A stretch of DNA of 64,000 nucleotides from Flavobacterium litorale (GTDB lineage Bacteria; Bacteroidota; Bacteroidia; Flavobacteriales; Flavobacteriaceae). A model generated the notes under the pieces. The model saw nothing but the letters and a program-made list of their open reading frames with translations. It was not told where the DNA came from and did no database searches. Position 1 is the stretch's first letter, and the number at the start of each line of letters is the position of its first letter. Both the position numbers and the translations under genes were made by a program. Location: NCBI RefSeq assembly GCF_019613795.1, contig NZ_CP080429.1, forward strand, positions 1,972,501 through 2,036,500. Reading direction: 5' to 3'. This document shows, piece after piece, positions 43,650 to 52,996 of this stretch.

Positions 43650-45161
43650 ATGAAAAAACATTTACTAATAGGAGCTCTTACTTTGGGTTCTTTTTTAACA
43701 GCAAATGCTCAAGCTGATTGTGCTAATGCAATTGCGATTGCGGCAGACGGTACTCAAACTGCTGGAGCGATTACTGGAACTTACGGAAACAGTTGTTTTG
43801 GAGGTACTATGAATAGCCAAAACCCACAAGGAGCATTACAAGCTAACTGGTACAGCTATACGCCAGCAGCTAACGGATTGTTAACAATCTCTTCTGCATT
43901 AGATGCTAACCCTACAGCAAGTACAGATACAAGACTTTCTGTATTTACAGGTACATGTGATGCACTACAGTGTTACAATGGTGCTGATGACGTATCTGGT
44001 GATGATTTCAGAACTACACTTACAATACCTGTAGAAGCTGGAGTTGTGTACTATATTGCTTGGGATAACAACTGGCTTTCTACAGGGTTTGATTTTTCTG
44101 TTGCTTTGGAAGCTGCTGATTGTTTAAGCCCTAATACCTTAGCTGTTAACGATTTTACTGGAATAACAGCTTCTTCTGCTGCTTTCGATTGGACTGCTGC
44201 CATTGGTACACCTGCTAACTACGATGTAAAAGTAGGTGCTCTTGGATTTGATCCTGTGAATGATGCTGCAACAGATTTCTCAACAGCTACAAACTCTTTA
44301 AGCCTTTCAGGTCTTTCAGTAGATAACAACGGTACATTAGATGTGTATGTAAGAGGAAACTGTGGCGGTTCTCAAGGTACTTGGGTAGGTCCTTACAGAT
44401 TATATTTAGCAGCTACTTCTAACTACACCAATGGTTTTGATGAAGCGGCTTCTGGAAGACTAGATGGTTTCACAGTAGAGTCAGCTTGGAATGTACTTAC
44501 AAATGCACAAGTTAATGGTGCAAATCCTGCTCACCAAGGAGACGGATTCGTATTCACTAACGCATTAACTACTGGTCCTGCCAATGCATGGATGTTCTCT
44601 AGAGCATTAAGTTTACAAGCTAATCAAGAAGTAACATTAAGCTTCTTTACATCTATAGCTAGTACTAATGCTACGGCTATGATGAATTTAGATATTACTT
44701 TTGGTAATGCACCTACAATAGATGCTCAGGGTGTTCCTGTACAGTCACTTCAAATTAGCGGTGCTACTTTTTCAGAGCAGACAGTTAGCTTTACTCCTAC
44801 AGAAGATGGAATATACTACATAGGTTTCCACCAAAACTCTCCTACGGCTGCTACTGCTGCATCACTTGTTCTGGATACTGTAAGTATTTCAGGTCCTACA
44901 GCTAATGTAGTTGATGTAGATGCTACTGAGTTTGCAGTATATCCTAACCCTGCTACAAACGTAATTAATGTTGCTAACGCTAACAATTCACTTTTAAGTG
45001 CTATTAACATCGTAGATCTTAACGGTCGTACAGTTAAATCAATGAAATATGACGGTGCTACACAAGCACAAATCAATATCTCTGATTTAGCTTCAGGTGT
45101 TTATATCATGAACATAGCTTCTGATAGAGGTACTATAACTAAAAAGATTGTTAAAAACTAA
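43650..45161 (+). CDS. T9SS-sorted secreted protein with several beta domains
   Basis: Predicted 503-residue protein. It has a signal peptide (about 1-20, FLTANAQ), an N-terminal domain of about 130 residues (ADCANAIAIAADGTQTAGAITGTYGNSCFGG...), a fibronectin III-like domain (about 152-255, SPNTLAVNDFTGITASSAAFDWTAA), a choice-of-anchor J-like domain (about 260-415), and a type A T9SS C-terminal domain (EFAVYPNPATNVINV...TKKIVKN). The first and last 25 residues are very like those of the gene before it, so they are related, but the middle parts differ. Confidence 0.85.
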   Translation: MKKHLLIGALTLGSFLTANAQADCANAIAIAADGTQTAGAITGTYGNSCFGGTMNSQNPQGALQANWYSYTPAANGLLTISSALDANPTASTDTRLSVFTGTCDALQCYNGADDVSGDDFRTTLTIPVEAGVVYYIAWDNNWLSTGFDFSVALEAADCLSPNTLAVNDFTGITASSAAFDWTAAIGTPANYDVKVGALGFDPVNDAATDFSTATNSLSLSGLSVDNNGTLDVYVRGNCGGSQGTWVGPYRLYLAATSNYTNGFDEAASGRLDGFTVESAWNVLTNAQVNGANPAHQGDGFVFTNALTTGPANAWMFSRALSLQANQEVTLSFFTSIASTNATAMMNLDITFGNAPTIDAQGVPVQSLQISGATFSEQTVSFTPTEDGIYYIGFHQNSPTAATAASLVLDTVSISGPTANVVDVDATEFAVYPNPATNVINVANANNSLLSAINIVDLNGRTVKSMKYDGATQAQINISDLASGVYIMNIASDRGTITKKIVKN

Positions 45162-45184
45162 TCAGTTTTTATACTATAATAAGT

Positions 45185-45214
45185 AAGCCCCGCTTTAAGC
45201 GGGGCTTCTTTTTT
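45185..45214 (+). terminator. Terminator of the second T9SS gene
   Basis: AAGCCCCGC and GCGGGGCTT form a 9-bp stem with a 5-nt loop and a T tract. Confidence 0.9.
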
Positions 45215-45234
45215 GAGGTATCTGTATACAAATG

Positions 45235-45264
45235 AAAATCCCCTGATTTATCAGGGGATTTTTT
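45235..45264 (-). terminator. Terminator of the DCC-family gene
   Basis: AAAATCCCCTGA and TCAGGGGATTTTTT form a 12-bp stem, 6 bp after the stop at 45271. It also backs up the previous terminator on the plus strand. Confidence 0.85.
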
Positions 45265-45270
45265 ATATTA

Positions 45271-45690
45271 TTACAAAAATTTAGCTTTCATTTCTGGAGT
45301 AGGTATCATACACGCCTCTTTTTTGCCATACCATTTGTAGCGGTTTTTGGCAACATAATCATAAACACGATTATTTATCCCTTTTGGTAATATTAAAAAC
45401 AACTGCATTAATTTATAAATAACGCCCAATTCCGAAGCTATTTTAATAGCAGCTTCCGCCTTATAGTAATACGCTTTATTGGGCTCGTACAATATTATAG
45501 AGTCTACTTTAGAAGTATCTATACCGATATGATTAGTTATTTCTTGTCCTACTTCCGATTGCAAAGCTACAAAGCGGAAAATATCCTTATCATCTCTTTT
45601 AATAACGTATTGTACTGCCGAATTGCATAAATTGCACACGCCATCAAATAGTATTACTTTTTTATCTTTTGGCAATTCTTTCAATTCCAT
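45271..45690 (-). CDS. DCC-family thiol-disulfide oxidoreductase
   Basis: Predicted 139-residue protein of the DUF393/DCC family, a thioredoxin-like group. It carries the signature DGVCNLCNSAVQYVIKRDD (CxxC at about 19-22) and LQSEVGQEI. The function is a likely thiol-disulfide exchange, not biochemically established. It lies 19 bp downstream of mutS2 on the same strand, so they are probably co-transcribed. Confidence 0.9.
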   Translation of the reverse strand: MELKELPKDKKVILFDGVCNLCNSAVQYVIKRDDKDIFRFVALQSEVGQEITNHIGIDTSKVDSIILYEPNKAYYYKAEAAIKIASELGVIYKLMQLFLILPKGINNRVYDYVAKNRYKWYGKKEACMIPTPEMKAKFL

Positions 45691-45709
45691 AACTAAAAAA
45701 TTGACATTC

Positions 45710-47878
45710 TTATTTCTTAACCGCTTCTACAAGCTCTAAAGCATCAATACCCACTTTAGATGTAAATATACCATAATTAACAGTAGCTTTATTACGCTCT
45801 ATACTATCTAGCGTTCCTACTGCTTTTCCATCAATCATACGTACCCTATCGCCAACTTTAAGTATAGCTTTAGGTTTCTCAATAGGCTTTTCTTTCTTCT
45901 TTCTTTCCTTTTTAACCTCTCGTATAACTTCAACTTTTTCTTTTACTTCGGCTACTATTTTTTGTTGCTGTACTTGCTTTACCTTTTTTTGTTTTACTGT
46001 TAGCTTTTTACGTTTCGAGTTTTCAATTTCAACCATTTTCAGGAATTCGCCAATAAGCTCCTTCTTATTTTTATTGTTGAAGTATTTTTCGCTAATATCA
46101 TCCAACTTTTGCCCCATATATATTAGGCGTTGGTTAGCATCGTACAACTCCTGATAGCTTTCCAGCTTTTGCTGAATTTTACTATTTATGCTCTCCATTT
46201 TTTTGCTCTCCTCACGTGCTTTTATTTCCTCCTCTTTAAGGTTGAGCGATGTTTTTTCTAACTTAGAGCGCTCTTTTTGGAGTGTTGCTATAGTTTTATC
46301 AAAGCGTACTTTGCCCTTTTCTATTTTCTTTTTAGCCCGATTTATAAGCCCATATGGGATACCATTTTTTTGTGCTACCTCAAATGTAAACGAGCTACCT
46401 GCTTGCCCTAGTATTAACTTGTACATGGGTTCTAACGATCGTTCGTCGAACAACATGTTGGCATTGGTAGCATAAGGTAACTCATTGGCTAGCATTTTTA
46501 AATTGCTATAGTGTGTTGTTATAATGCCAAATGCTTCTCGGTTATAAAACTCCTCCAAGAATGTTTCGGCTAATGCACCGCCCAATTCGGGGTCAGAACC
46601 TGTACCAAATTCGTCAATTAAAAAAAGTGTTTTAGCATTACACTTCTTTAAAAAGTAATTCATGTTTTTAAGCCGATAGCTATAGGTACTTAAATGATTC
46701 TCTATGGACTGGTTATCACCAATGTCCGTCATTATCCTATCAAACAAAAAGGTTTCACTACGCTCATGCACAGGTATTAATAAACCGCATTGTAGCATTA
46801 GTTGTAATAATCCTATTGTTTTTAGTGTAATACTTTTACCTCCTGCATTGGGTCCTGATATTACTATAATCCTGTTATCCTGCCTTAGTTCAATAGTTTG
46901 TGGGTAGGTAGGCTCTTTTTTTTGCTTATTGTTTAGGTAGAGTATAGGGTGGAAGGCATCCCTAAAAAACAACTTCTTTTCTTCGGTTATATTGGGTAAA
47001 AGCCCATTAATACGCCTTGCGTACTTTGCTTTGCTAGCAATAACATCTACATCAGTTAAAAACTCTTGATATTCTTGTAAAACGGGTATGTATGGGCGTG
47101 TTATGGCACTAAGCTGTAGTAATATTTTTTTTACCTCTTCTTTTTCCTCATATTCGTAATTACTCAATTCGCGCGAGTAGCGTAACGTAGTTTCAGGTTC
47201 TATATACGTAATACTTCCTGTTTTTGAACTACCGAGTATTGATCCTTTTACTTTACGACGGTACATGGCTAAAACAGCAAGCACGCGACGATTTTCGACA
47301 ACGCTTTCCTTTATATCGTCCAGATATCCTAAACCGTTATAATGGCTTAATGCCGATGTAAAGCTTTGGTTTATCCTGACCTTTACTTCATTCATGCTTC
47401 GACGAATTGCTTGTAATTCTGGCGACGCATCGTCTTTTATCTCTCCAAATTTATCTACTACTTGCTCTATGCTTTTTACAAGCTCTTTAGCATATTCTAC
47501 CGTTGTACTTCTTTTATAGAGGTTGGGATAGTATTCGTTAAACTTTTCTAGAAATTTAAGTAATGTATTGGTAGTTTCTGATAGTGCTGCAATTTTCCTA
47601 AAGGCAGGTGCCTCAAGGTAACTATCTTCTATCGCTAAAAACTTTAGCTCGTTATTAATCGCCTCAAAACCATGATTGGGCAGTGCATTATTATTATCAA
47701 ACGACGAAACATACTCTGATGTTTGCTTTAACGATTGCATTAAAAGCTCCTTATTTTTGTAAGGTGTTATTTGTAGTGCTTTTTCTTTTCCGAGTTCAGT
47801 GTTGCATCCTTCTGCAACGGTTTCGAGCACTGTATTAAATTCTAAATCGTTTAATGTCTTTTGTGTAATACTAATCAT
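45710..47878 (-). CDS. mutS2: MutS2-family ATPase without Smr domain
   Basis: Predicted 722-residue MutS-like ATPase. The core/clamp region (about 1-300) leads to Walker A VISGPNAGGKSITLKTIG, LFDRIMTDIGDNQSIENHLSTYSYRL (Q-loop/signature), LFLIDEFGTGSDPELGGALAETFLEEF (Walker B) and FGIITTHYSNLK. After a Lys/Glu-rich coiled coil (about 520-660), the protein ends with a KOW-like segment (KVGDRVRMIDGKAVGTLDSIERNKA). There is no C-terminal Smr endonuclease domain, unlike the roughly 780-residue MutS2 of Firmicutes. Members of this group act against recombination or on ribosomes, not in standard mismatch repair. Confidence 0.9.
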   Translation of the reverse strand: MISITQKTLNDLEFNTVLETVAEGCNTELGKEKALQITPYKNKELLMQSLKQTSEYVSSFDNNNALPNHGFEAINNELKFLAIEDSYLEAPAFRKIAALSETTNTLLKFLEKFNEYYPNLYKRSTTVEYAKELVKSIEQVVDKFGEIKDDASPELQAIRRSMNEVKVRINQSFTSALSHYNGLGYLDDIKESVVENRRVLAVLAMYRRKVKGSILGSSKTGSITYIEPETTLRYSRELSNYEYEEKEEVKKILLQLSAITRPYIPVLQEYQEFLTDVDVIASKAKYARRINGLLPNITEEKKLFFRDAFHPILYLNNKQKKEPTYPQTIELRQDNRIIVISGPNAGGKSITLKTIGLLQLMLQCGLLIPVHERSETFLFDRIMTDIGDNQSIENHLSTYSYRLKNMNYFLKKCNAKTLFLIDEFGTGSDPELGGALAETFLEEFYNREAFGIITTHYSNLKMLANELPYATNANMLFDERSLEPMYKLILGQAGSSFTFEVAQKNGIPYGLINRAKKKIEKGKVRFDKTIATLQKERSKLEKTSLNLKEEEIKAREESKKMESINSKIQQKLESYQELYDANQRLIYMGQKLDDISEKYFNNKNKKELIGEFLKMVEIENSKRKKLTVKQKKVKQVQQQKIVAEVKEKVEVIREVKKERKKKEKPIEKPKAILKVGDRVRMIDGKAVGTLDSIERNKATVNYGIFTSKVGIDALELVEAVKK

Positions 47879-47903
47879 TAGTGTATGCTAAGCAAATTTT
47901 ATG

Positions 47904-47911
47904 CAAAAATA
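47904..47911 (-). promoter_or_regulatory. Candidate -7 box of mutS2
   Basis: The minus strand reads TATTTTTG, 25 nt before the start. The -33 element is not clear. Confidence 0.45.
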
Positions 47912-47986
47912 CTACATATTTGTACTAGCTGCACATTTGGCAGTAAAGTTTAAGATAGCTTTATTACTACAAAACGTTGTAAAAAC

Positions 47987-47994
47987 TATATTTG
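47987..47994 (+). promoter_or_regulatory. -7 box of ung
   Basis: TATATTTG, 18 nt before the start. TTTA at 47961-47964 is a degenerate -33 element. Confidence 0.55.
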
Positions 47995-48012
47995 TAGGTA
48001 AATTTTAAGATT

Positions 48013-48678
48013 ATGAATGTTGCTATACATCCTTCGTGGAAAGAGGTACTAAAAGACGAATTTGAACAGCCTTATTTTGAAAACCTTATTAGTTTTGTAA
48101 AGCAAGAATACACTACACATACTTGTTACCCGAAAGGCAGTACTATTTTTGCTGCTTTTGACCATTGTCCTTTTGATAAGGTAAAAGTTGTAATACTGGG
48201 GCAAGACCCTTACCATGGACCAAAACAAGCCAATGGTTTATGTTTTTCGGTTAGCGATGGTATACCTAAACCACCATCGTTAGTTAATATTTTTAGGGAG
48301 ATACAAGACGATTTGGGTAAACCTGTTCCAGAGTCGGGTAATTTAGAGCGTTGGGCGGAGCAGGGTGTTTTGCTACTTAATGCTACGTTAACGGTTAGGC
48401 AGGGGCAGGCAGCGAGCCACCAAGGTAAAGGATGGGAAACATTTACCGATGCGGTTATTAAAAAAATATCTGACGAAAAAAATGATATTGTTTTTATGCT
48501 TTGGGGTGGTTATGCCAAAAAGAAGGGTGCTAAAGTGGATAGGAGTAAGCACGATGTATTAGAGTCGGGGCACCCGTCGCCATTAAGTGCTAATAAGGGG
48601 CATTGGTTTGGTAATAAGCATTTTAGTAAAGCGAATGGGTTACTTGAAGTTAAAGGAAAGACACCGATAGTTTGGTAA
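48013..48678 (+). CDS. ung: Uracil-DNA glycosylase, family 1
   Basis: Predicted 221-residue enzyme that removes uracil from DNA. Motif 1 is VVILGQDPYHGPKQANGLCFSV (catalytic Asp), the later LLNATLTVRQGQAASHQGKGWETFT is typical, and motif 2 is LESGHPSPLSANKGHWFG (catalytic His). The length is normal. Downstream are tandem repeats. Confidence 0.97.
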   Translation: MNVAIHPSWKEVLKDEFEQPYFENLISFVKQEYTTHTCYPKGSTIFAAFDHCPFDKVKVVILGQDPYHGPKQANGLCFSVSDGIPKPPSLVNIFREIQDDLGKPVPESGNLERWAEQGVLLLNATLTVRQGQAASHQGKGWETFTDAVIKKISDEKNDIVFMLWGGYAKKKGAKVDRSKHDVLESGHPSPLSANKGHWFGNKHFSKANGLLEVKGKTPIVW

Positions 48679-49386
48679 TTAGATACTATTGAATTCATAT
48701 TTAAAATCTACAAGGTTTTATTAACTTTGTATAATACTACCTCTATTTTTACGTACTTTCCTGCGAGGTCTTTGAGACCTTGTAGGTGTTTCTTATAAAT
48801 GTTGTATTATTGGATTTTTGATATTTAAATATGATTATTTCTGCTTTCCTACAAAGTCTTTAAGACCTTAGAGGTGTTTATGGTAAGCACCGTAACGATT
48901 ATATTCCCTACCATTTAGATAGTGCTGGATTCATATTTAAAATCTACAAGGTTTTATAAACCTTGCAGAATGATACCTATGTTTGTATTTGGTTTGCTGC
49001 GAGATCTTTGAGACATTATAGGTGTTTATGGTAAGCACCGTAACCATTATATTCTCTACCATTTAGATAGTGCTGGATTCATATTTAAAATCTACAAGGT
49101 TTTATAAACCTTGCAGAATGATACCTATGTTTGTATTTGGTTTGCTGCGAGATCTTTGAGACATTATAGGTGTTTATGGTAAGCACCGTAACGATTATAT
49201 TCCCTACCATTTAGATAGTGCTGGATTCATATTTAAAATCTACAAGGTTTTATAAACCTTGCAGAATGATACCTATGTTTGTATTTGGTTTGCTGTAAGG
49301 TATTCAAGACCTTTTAGGTATAGTTTGCCAGTATCATTCAAATAGATTTCTTACCATTTAAATGAAACTGAGTTTACACTAAAAAT
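48679..49386. repeat. Tandem 148-bp repeats and related palindromes downstream of ung
   Basis: Three near-identical 148-bp units lie head to tail at about 48871-49296. The unit junction GTGTTTATGGTAAGCACCGT recurs at 48874, 49022 and 49170. A divergent relative lies at about 48690-48870. Each unit contains CAAGGTTT-TAT-AAACCTTG (8-bp perfect hairpin) and an AGATCTTTGAGAC segment derived from AGGTCTTTGAGACCT (hairpin in the divergent relative). There are no open reading frames. The units are too long and too alike for CRISPR, and they have no unique spacers. This resembles flavobacterial palindromic repeat clusters. Confidence 0.85.
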
Positions 49387-50319
49387 CTAATTCAAAGTTA
49401 AAGCACCAAGAATTTCTTCCGACATAAAAGGACCACCAGGGTAGGTGGCAGTATAGTCGAGGTTGAGCCATATTTGCCCGCGTTCGTCTATGTGGTAATG
49501 AATTTCTTTTCCACGGCTTTCGTTTACAAAAAGTACTTCTTTAATTAAATAAATAGCTATTTCAAGGTCAGCTTTGTTGCCTACTAACATTTCGGGGTAT
49601 AAATGCCCTCCTGTATGTATAATACGGGGTGTACCACCTATAGCACGTATACAAGCCGACATGAGTATGGCATGATCATCACAATCGCCCGAAAAGTGCT
49701 GTAGCGACTCGCTGGCGTAAGCAATGTATTCCCGTCCTTTAGGATCGTTAACATAATTCCAGCGGTCTCTAATTTCTTTAAATACAGCAAAACATTGTAT
49801 CATTTTACGTTGTTCACGATACCCTTTTACATCTTTAAAATATTTGGTAGTGGCCGATAAAGCAAAATTCCGAACACGTGGATTGTTATACTCTACGGCA
49901 TCTATAATTTCCGATTTATTCGGGAAAGGTAGTAGTTTGGATATAATTATATCTTGTGGGTTGGGATTGGCAGACATGGTATATATCATTGCCTGATAAT
50001 CCTCGAATACGGCTTTAAAGCCATATTCACCAAAAAAAGAGCCGTATACCAACGCTATAAGGTACAAAAAGATACAAATTATTATAACGGTTTTTAATAA
50101 CTGTAATACTAACTGTATTACTACAATTAGTACTACTACAATAAATATTCTGTCTAAATTAAAAGCCCATTCAGGGTCTATTAAGTTTTGGTGTAAAATA
50201 ATAAATACTGGTATAGTAATAAGGATATTAAGTACTAGTATTATAATGGAATCCCACGGCTTTTTTATCCGAAGCTTTTCTTTAAATTGCTGAAAAGTAG
50301 TGGTTTCCTTTTGTGTCAT
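49387..50319 (-). CDS. Membrane-anchored transglutaminase-like protein
   Basis: Predicted 310-residue protein with two membrane segments (about 26-45 and 60-95), followed by a soluble papain-fold domain. The catalytic Cys is in SGDCDDHAILMSACIRAIGG (about residue 212), the His in HTGGHLYPEM, and the Asp in QIWLNLDYTATYPGG. All three are intact. The target protein is unknown. It is last of a five-gene minus-strand operon. Confidence 0.82.
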   Translation of the reverse strand: MTQKETTTFQQFKEKLRIKKPWDSIIILVLNILITIPVFIILHQNLIDPEWAFNLDRIFIVVVLIVVIQLVLQLLKTVIIICIFLYLIALVYGSFFGEYGFKAVFEDYQAMIYTMSANPNPQDIIISKLLPFPNKSEIIDAVEYNNPRVRNFALSATTKYFKDVKGYREQRKMIQCFAVFKEIRDRWNYVNDPKGREYIAYASESLQHFSGDCDDHAILMSACIRAIGGTPRIIHTGGHLYPEMLVGNKADLEIAIYLIKEVLFVNESRGKEIHYHIDERGQIWLNLDYTATYPGGPFMSEEILGALTLN

Positions 50320-50346
50320 TTTTACTTAGCTGCCAGTACGGCACAT

Positions 50347-51192
50347 TTATCCTGTAGCTGTATCAAAGATTGTTTTTTGCGTAATTATGTTTAAATCCAC
50401 CAATTGGTTTTGTACGGTTTCAAACGTATTTTTATCCAACTTACTTTGCGACCATTCTGTAAGGGTAAGCCATTCCTGTATATCCTTTGGTTTTTGGTTA
50501 TAACGCTTTGCAAGTGTGTTTGCAATATTAGGTATATTTTTAAACTCTCTGGTAGCTTTATTTATTGTAGCTAAAATTGTTCCAATAACCTCGCTATCTT
50601 TCTCTAGCACTTCGTTACGTACGGCAATAACAAAGCAGGGCCATGGGGTAGGGCAGTTGCCTACGCGCCTAAAAATGCCTGCATCTACAATAGGTTTTGT
50701 CATAAAACGCTCCCACATAAAATAGTCCGCTGTTCCGTTAGTAAGTGCGGTTACAGCACCATCAAGTGTATTTATAACTTCAAAATCCAAGTTATCAGTG
50801 TTCCAACCTTGATTTTTAGCATTTACAATAGCCATAAGCTGTGAGCCTGAACCATATCGGCTTATGGCTACTTTTCTATTTTTTAGTTCCGAAATGGATT
50901 GATAATTGCTGTTTGCTGCTACGTGAATACCCCATATTAATGGCGATTGTACGTATACTTGTACAATTTTACTGTTATTACCTGCTGCAATATCTTTAAT
51001 AATACCTTCGGTAAGTATTACGGCAATGTCGGTTTCGCCAGTACGCAACATTTGGCACAACCTGCCCGTACCTTCTGGAACATCATTCCATTCAACATTA
51101 ATATCCTTATTTTTAAAGGATTCGTTTTCTATACACAGGTGCCACGGCAGGTTAAAGTGTTCGGGTACGCCAGCTATTTTTATTGTTTTCAT
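50347..51192 (-). CDS. Cytoplasmic periplasmic-binding-protein-fold protein (type II SBP)
   Basis: Predicted 281-residue protein of the type II solute-binding fold, with two lobes: IKIAGVPEHFNLPWHLCIENESFKNKDINVEW, then LKNRKVAISRYGSGSQLMAIV and DGAVTALTNGTADYFMWERFM. It resembles the NMT1/SsuA/THI5-type binding proteins. No signal peptide is visible (MKTIKIAGVPE), so it is either cytoplasmic or a moonlighting enzyme. The neighbouring gene is a nucleoside phosphorylase, 3 bp away. Confidence 0.75.
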   Translation of the reverse strand: MKTIKIAGVPEHFNLPWHLCIENESFKNKDINVEWNDVPEGTGRLCQMLRTGETDIAVILTEGIIKDIAAGNNSKIVQVYVQSPLIWGIHVAANSNYQSISELKNRKVAISRYGSGSQLMAIVNAKNQGWNTDNLDFEVINTLDGAVTALTNGTADYFMWERFMTKPIVDAGIFRRVGNCPTPWPCFVIAVRNEVLEKDSEVIGTILATINKATREFKNIPNIANTLAKRYNQKPKDIQEWLTLTEWSQSKLDKNTFETVQNQLVDLNIITQKTIFDTATG

Positions 51193-51195
51193 ATA

Positions 51196-52068
51196 CTAAA
51201 TCTGTACAATTCGTTCTAGAGTATACTCAATTAGGTTGTTTACAACTTTGTACGGGTCGGTACTAAAATTACCCGTAGCCCTATTGGCAATAATGGCATT
51301 TAACGATAATGCATTGTGCCCTAACAGAGCCGATAGCCCGTAAATGGCTGCTGTTTCCATCTCTAAATTGGTTATTCTGTTTCCTTTAAAGTTAAAGTTA
51401 TCCATTTTACTGTTTAAGCTTGTATCCTGAATTTCGAGGCGTAATACTCTGCCTTGCGCACCGTAAAAACCACCAGAGGTTGCCGTTATTCCTTTGTGTA
51501 TATTTTCGCTGTCCATTAACTCCATTAAAGTTTTGCTGCAGTTTATAGCATAAGGTCTGCCTTTGCGTGCATCCCAATGGGTGTGGTTAATAAAAGCGTC
51601 TTCTAAATCAGGTTGCGAAATACCATCCATTGCGTACGAACGTAACATATTATCTAGTCCAAGCCCGTATTCGGACATCACAAAGCTATCTACGGGAATA
51701 TCAGGTTGTAATGAGCCTGATGTACCCACACGTACAATATTTAAAGATGTAAGTTCTGATTTTGGTTTTCGGGTTTCGAGATTTATGTTAACCAGAGCAT
51801 CCAATTCGTTTAATACAATATCAATATTATCAGGACCAATACCTGTAGCGAGTACTGTTAGCTTTTTGCCTTTATAGCTACCCGTTTGTGTTTTAAACTC
51901 TCGTTTTTGGGTACTAAATTCAATACTATCAAAATGCTGTGTTATTTTCTCAACCCTGTTTTGGTCGCCCACAAAAATAATATTGTGTGCAATATTTTCA
52001 GGCTTTAAGTTTAGATGATAAACACTGCCATCGGGGTTTAATATAAGTTCTGATTGCTTTATACTCAT
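51196..52068 (-). CDS. Nucleoside phosphorylase (PNP/UDP family)
   Basis: Predicted 290-residue enzyme of the purine/uridine phosphorylase fold. LTVLATGIGPDNIDIVLNELDALVN, VRVGTSGSLQPDIPVDSFVMSEYG (phosphate-binding) and the NLEMETAAIYGLSALLG motif (nucleobase/ribose, conserved Met-Glu) are intact. The substrate may be uridine or a purine nucleoside. Co-transcribed with the gene of the solute-binding-fold protein. Confidence 0.9.
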   Translation of the reverse strand: MSIKQSELILNPDGSVYHLNLKPENIAHNIIFVGDQNRVEKITQHFDSIEFSTQKREFKTQTGSYKGKKLTVLATGIGPDNIDIVLNELDALVNINLETRKPKSELTSLNIVRVGTSGSLQPDIPVDSFVMSEYGLGLDNMLRSYAMDGISQPDLEDAFINHTHWDARKGRPYAINCSKTLMELMDSENIHKGITATSGGFYGAQGRVLRLEIQDTSLNSKMDNFNFKGNRITNLEMETAAIYGLSALLGHNALSLNAIIANRATGNFSTDPYKVVNNLIEYTLERIVQI

Positions 52069-52088
52069 TCGTTTTGTGTTGTGTGTAT

Positions 52089-52439
52089 TTAACTCCCTAC
52101 ACGTTTTACTTTGTAACCTTGCTTTGTTAGGTAATCCATTATTTTATCGCGAAAGTTGCCCTGTATTATAATTTCTCCCTCTTTTGCCGAGCCTCCTACA
52201 CCACAAAGGGTTTTTAGTTTTTTTGCTAGCGCCTTTAAATCATCTTCAGTTCCTTCAAAACCTTTTATAATGGTTGCTATTTTACCCCCTCTGTTTTTTT
52301 TATCGAGGTGTGCCTCCAGTCTTTGCTCATTATTTGGTAAGGTCTCTTGTTGTTCATCGTTAGTATCATACTCAAAATCTTCATTAGTTGAGAATACGAA
52401 CCCTCCGAGATCTTCCAAGCTGTTTATTTTCTTTCCCAT
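52089..52439 (-). CDS. SUI1/YciH-like translation factor
   Basis: Predicted 116-residue protein. The C-terminal SUI1 domain (about 45-116: GGKIATIIKGFEGTEDDLKALAKKLKTLCGVGGSAKEGEIIIQGNFRDKIMDYLTKQGY) matches bacterial YciH, an eIF1-like protein that affects start-codon choice. The N-terminal part is acidic. It starts 14 bp after the stop of the GxxExxY gene. Confidence 0.92.
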   Translation of the reverse strand: MGKKINSLEDLGGFVFSTNEDFEYDTNDEQQETLPNNEQRLEAHLDKKNRGGKIATIIKGFEGTEDDLKALAKKLKTLCGVGGSAKEGEIIIQGNFRDKIMDYLTKQGYKVKRVGS

Positions 52440-52453
52440 AATTCAAATCGTAT

Positions 52454-52876
52454 TTATTTAATTGGATGCGGATGAATCGAATCAGGCGAATTCACATGAA
52501 TTTTTTTCTTAGCATTACTAAAAATTTTACGAGCGAACTCTGGCTCTTTTCCAAAATTCAGCAACAGTCCAACTTCGCAGTCTGTGCTTTTAAGATAATT
52601 TATCAATTGATATTCAAATTCTTCAACAATACATTTCGCAGCCTTTAATTCTAAAATTATTTTGTTATTTACAATAATGTCAGCAAAATAATCGCCTACC
52701 AAATGTTCTTTATAATATACCGATATTTTCTTCTGAGCTGCAACATCAAAGCCCCGCTGTTTTAATTCAATAAATAGTGTATTTTGATATACCCTTTCAA
52801 GAAAGCCATAACCAAGCTCGTTATAGACATCATAAAATACTTTGAGTATCTCTCCTGTTAAACGTTTATGAAGCAT
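52454..52876 (-). CDS. GxxExxY protein, possible nuclease
   Basis: Predicted 140-residue protein with the GFLERVYQNTL (GxxExxY) motif that names the family, then QKKISVYYKEHLVGDYFADIIVNNKIILELKAAKC (likely PD-(D/E)xK: Asp, Glu-x-Lys). The family is widespread in Bacteroidota and Proteobacteria; function is unproven. First gene of the operon ending with the transglutaminase-like gene. Confidence 0.85.
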   Translation of the reverse strand: MLHKRLTGEILKVFYDVYNELGYGFLERVYQNTLFIELKQRGFDVAAQKKISVYYKEHLVGDYFADIIVNNKIILELKAAKCIVEEFEYQLINYLKSTDCEVGLLLNFGKEPEFARKIFSNAKKKIHVNSPDSIHPHPIK

Positions 52877-52940
52877 AATATAAAATCAGTGAATATCTGT
52901 TTAATTCGTGTTATCGGTGTTCTAAAAAATGACAAAACAA

Positions 52941-52978
52941 AAAAGCATTAGGCTATATATAACCTAATGCCTTGTTTA
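52941..52978 (-). terminator. Terminator of the 2OG-Fe(II) dioxygenase gene
   Basis: GCATTAGG and CCTAATGC pair around an AT-rich loop, followed on the minus strand by TTTTTTG. It lies 19 bp after the stop at 52997. Confidence 0.75.
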
Positions 52979-52996
52979 ATGGTATAAAGTTAATTA

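Noticed and set aside
48871..49296. Possible CRISPR array
   Set aside because: Units are 148 bp, nearly identical throughout, with no unique spacers and no cas genes in the window.
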